The position numbers were made by a program, and so were the translations under genes. Below, one piece after another: positions 22,463 through 22,594 of a DNA stretch of 22,594 nt; position 1 is the stretch's first letter, and every line of letters begins with the position of its first letter. The stretch is taken from positions 1 to 22,594 of the forward strand of contig JASLGC010000234.1 in NCBI GenBank assembly GCA_030150335.1. Direction: 5' to 3'. Origin of the DNA: Flavobacterium sp. GTDB lineage: Bacteria > Bacteroidota > Bacteroidia > Flavobacteriales > Flavobacteriaceae. Below the pieces are notes generated by a model. The model saw only the letters and a program-made list of their open reading frames with translations. It was not told the origin of the DNA and made no database searches.

Positions 22463-22502
22463 AAAAAAAATAAACCCCTCACTACCAAGGTAATGAGGGG
22501 TT
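22463..22502. terminator. Intrinsic terminator between the thioredoxin-like gene and the CAU tRNA
   Basis: AACCCCTCA (22473-22481) pairs with TGAGGGGTT (22494-22502). Inside, TACC-AA-GGTA extends the stem past a single mismatch. On the minus strand a T-rich tail (22472 down to 22463) follows, so it ends the tRNA transcript. It may also stop the plus-strand gene. Confidence 0.85.
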
Positions 22503-22508
22503 CTTTTG

Positions 22509-22582
22509 TGGTCCCACCTGGGCTCGAACCAGGGACTTGCTGATTATGAGTCAGCTACTCTAACCAGCTGAGTTATAGGACC
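22509..22582 (-). tRNA. tRNA with CAU anticodon (tRNA-Ile2 favoured over elongator tRNA-Met)
   Basis: The minus strand folds as a 74-nt tRNA. The acceptor stem is GGTCCTA/TGGGACC with discriminator A. The D-arm contains CTCAGCTGGTTAGAG. The anticodon stem GCTGA/TCAGC holds the loop CTCATAA, and the T-loop is GGTTCGAGCC. CCA is not encoded. A G1-C72 pair rules out initiator tRNA. Pairs C4-G69 and C5-G68 in the acceptor stem are the determinants described for TilS recognition of E. coli tRNA-Ile2, whereas E. coli elongator tRNA-Met has A/U pairs there. This favours lysidine-modified tRNA-Ile(CAU), but rules may differ in Bacteroidota, and an automatic pipeline would likely call it Met. Confidence 0.93.
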
Positions 22583-22594
22583 GGTCTATTGAAT

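Noticed and set aside
22509..22582. Initiator tRNA-fMet for the CAU tRNA
   Set aside because: Position 1-72 is a normal G-C pair and the anticodon stem lacks the three consecutive G-C pairs of initiators.

Overview
The window is a chromosomal stretch of a low-GC member of the Bacteroidota, most likely Flavobacteriaceae. A Myroides- or Flavobacterium-like host fits, but the genus is a guess. Supporting signs are the AT-rich base use, A-rich start contexts without Shine-Dalgarno sequences, and repeated TAnnTTTG boxes 20-70 bp upstream of starts. That box is the -7 element of the Bacteroidota sigma factor. The protein families also fit: a BPG-independent phosphoglycerate mutase, a YkuD_2-type L,D-transpeptidase, a DUF983 protein and many lipoproteins.

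Positions 1-8076 hold housekeeping and envelope genes. The 5' end of map (minus) is divergent from an acetyl-CoA hydrolase/transferase-family gene (plus), which converges on gpmI (minus) over a perfect bidirectional terminator. Two L,D-transpeptidases of different subfamilies then converge over a second terminator. The second one is divergent from a small TonB-dependent receptor. The shared intergenic region carries direct and inverted repeats that look like an operator.

Positions 8077-14350 are entirely minus strand: a WG-repeat secreted protein, an SDR oxidoreductase, a large AsmA-like inner-membrane-anchored protein, a pentapeptide-repeat protein, and a compact three-gene unit. That unit is a 95-aa lipoprotein of unknown family, a YgiB/DUF1190-like lipoprotein, and a YgiC/glutathionylspermidine-synthase-type ATP-grasp enzyme. 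The genes are 6 and 8 nt apart, and the pentapeptide gene probably belongs to the same transcript. This is the best candidate here for an under-described system.

Positions 14351-16900 hold an AraC-family regulator, tRNA-Trp(CCA), a DUF983 zinc-ribbon membrane protein and an acidic exported protein with Spy/CpxP-like LTxxQ motifs. The terminator of that last gene overlaps its stop codon. A 750-bp gene-free stretch follows. It contains a GC-richer island with two pairs of 11-bp tandem repeats nested with inverted repeats, and further on an operator-like duplicated motif in front of an atypical SDR/epimerase gene.

Positions 18520-22594 hold an esterase and a DJ-1/PfpI-family gene in a two-gene operon next to a separately terminated AraC regulator. 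A thioredoxin-like lipoprotein with a CGPC active site follows, then a minus-strand tRNA with a CAU anticodon. The acceptor stem of that tRNA favours tRNA-Ile2 over elongator tRNA-Met. No insertion sequence, CRISPR array, prophage or rRNA was seen.
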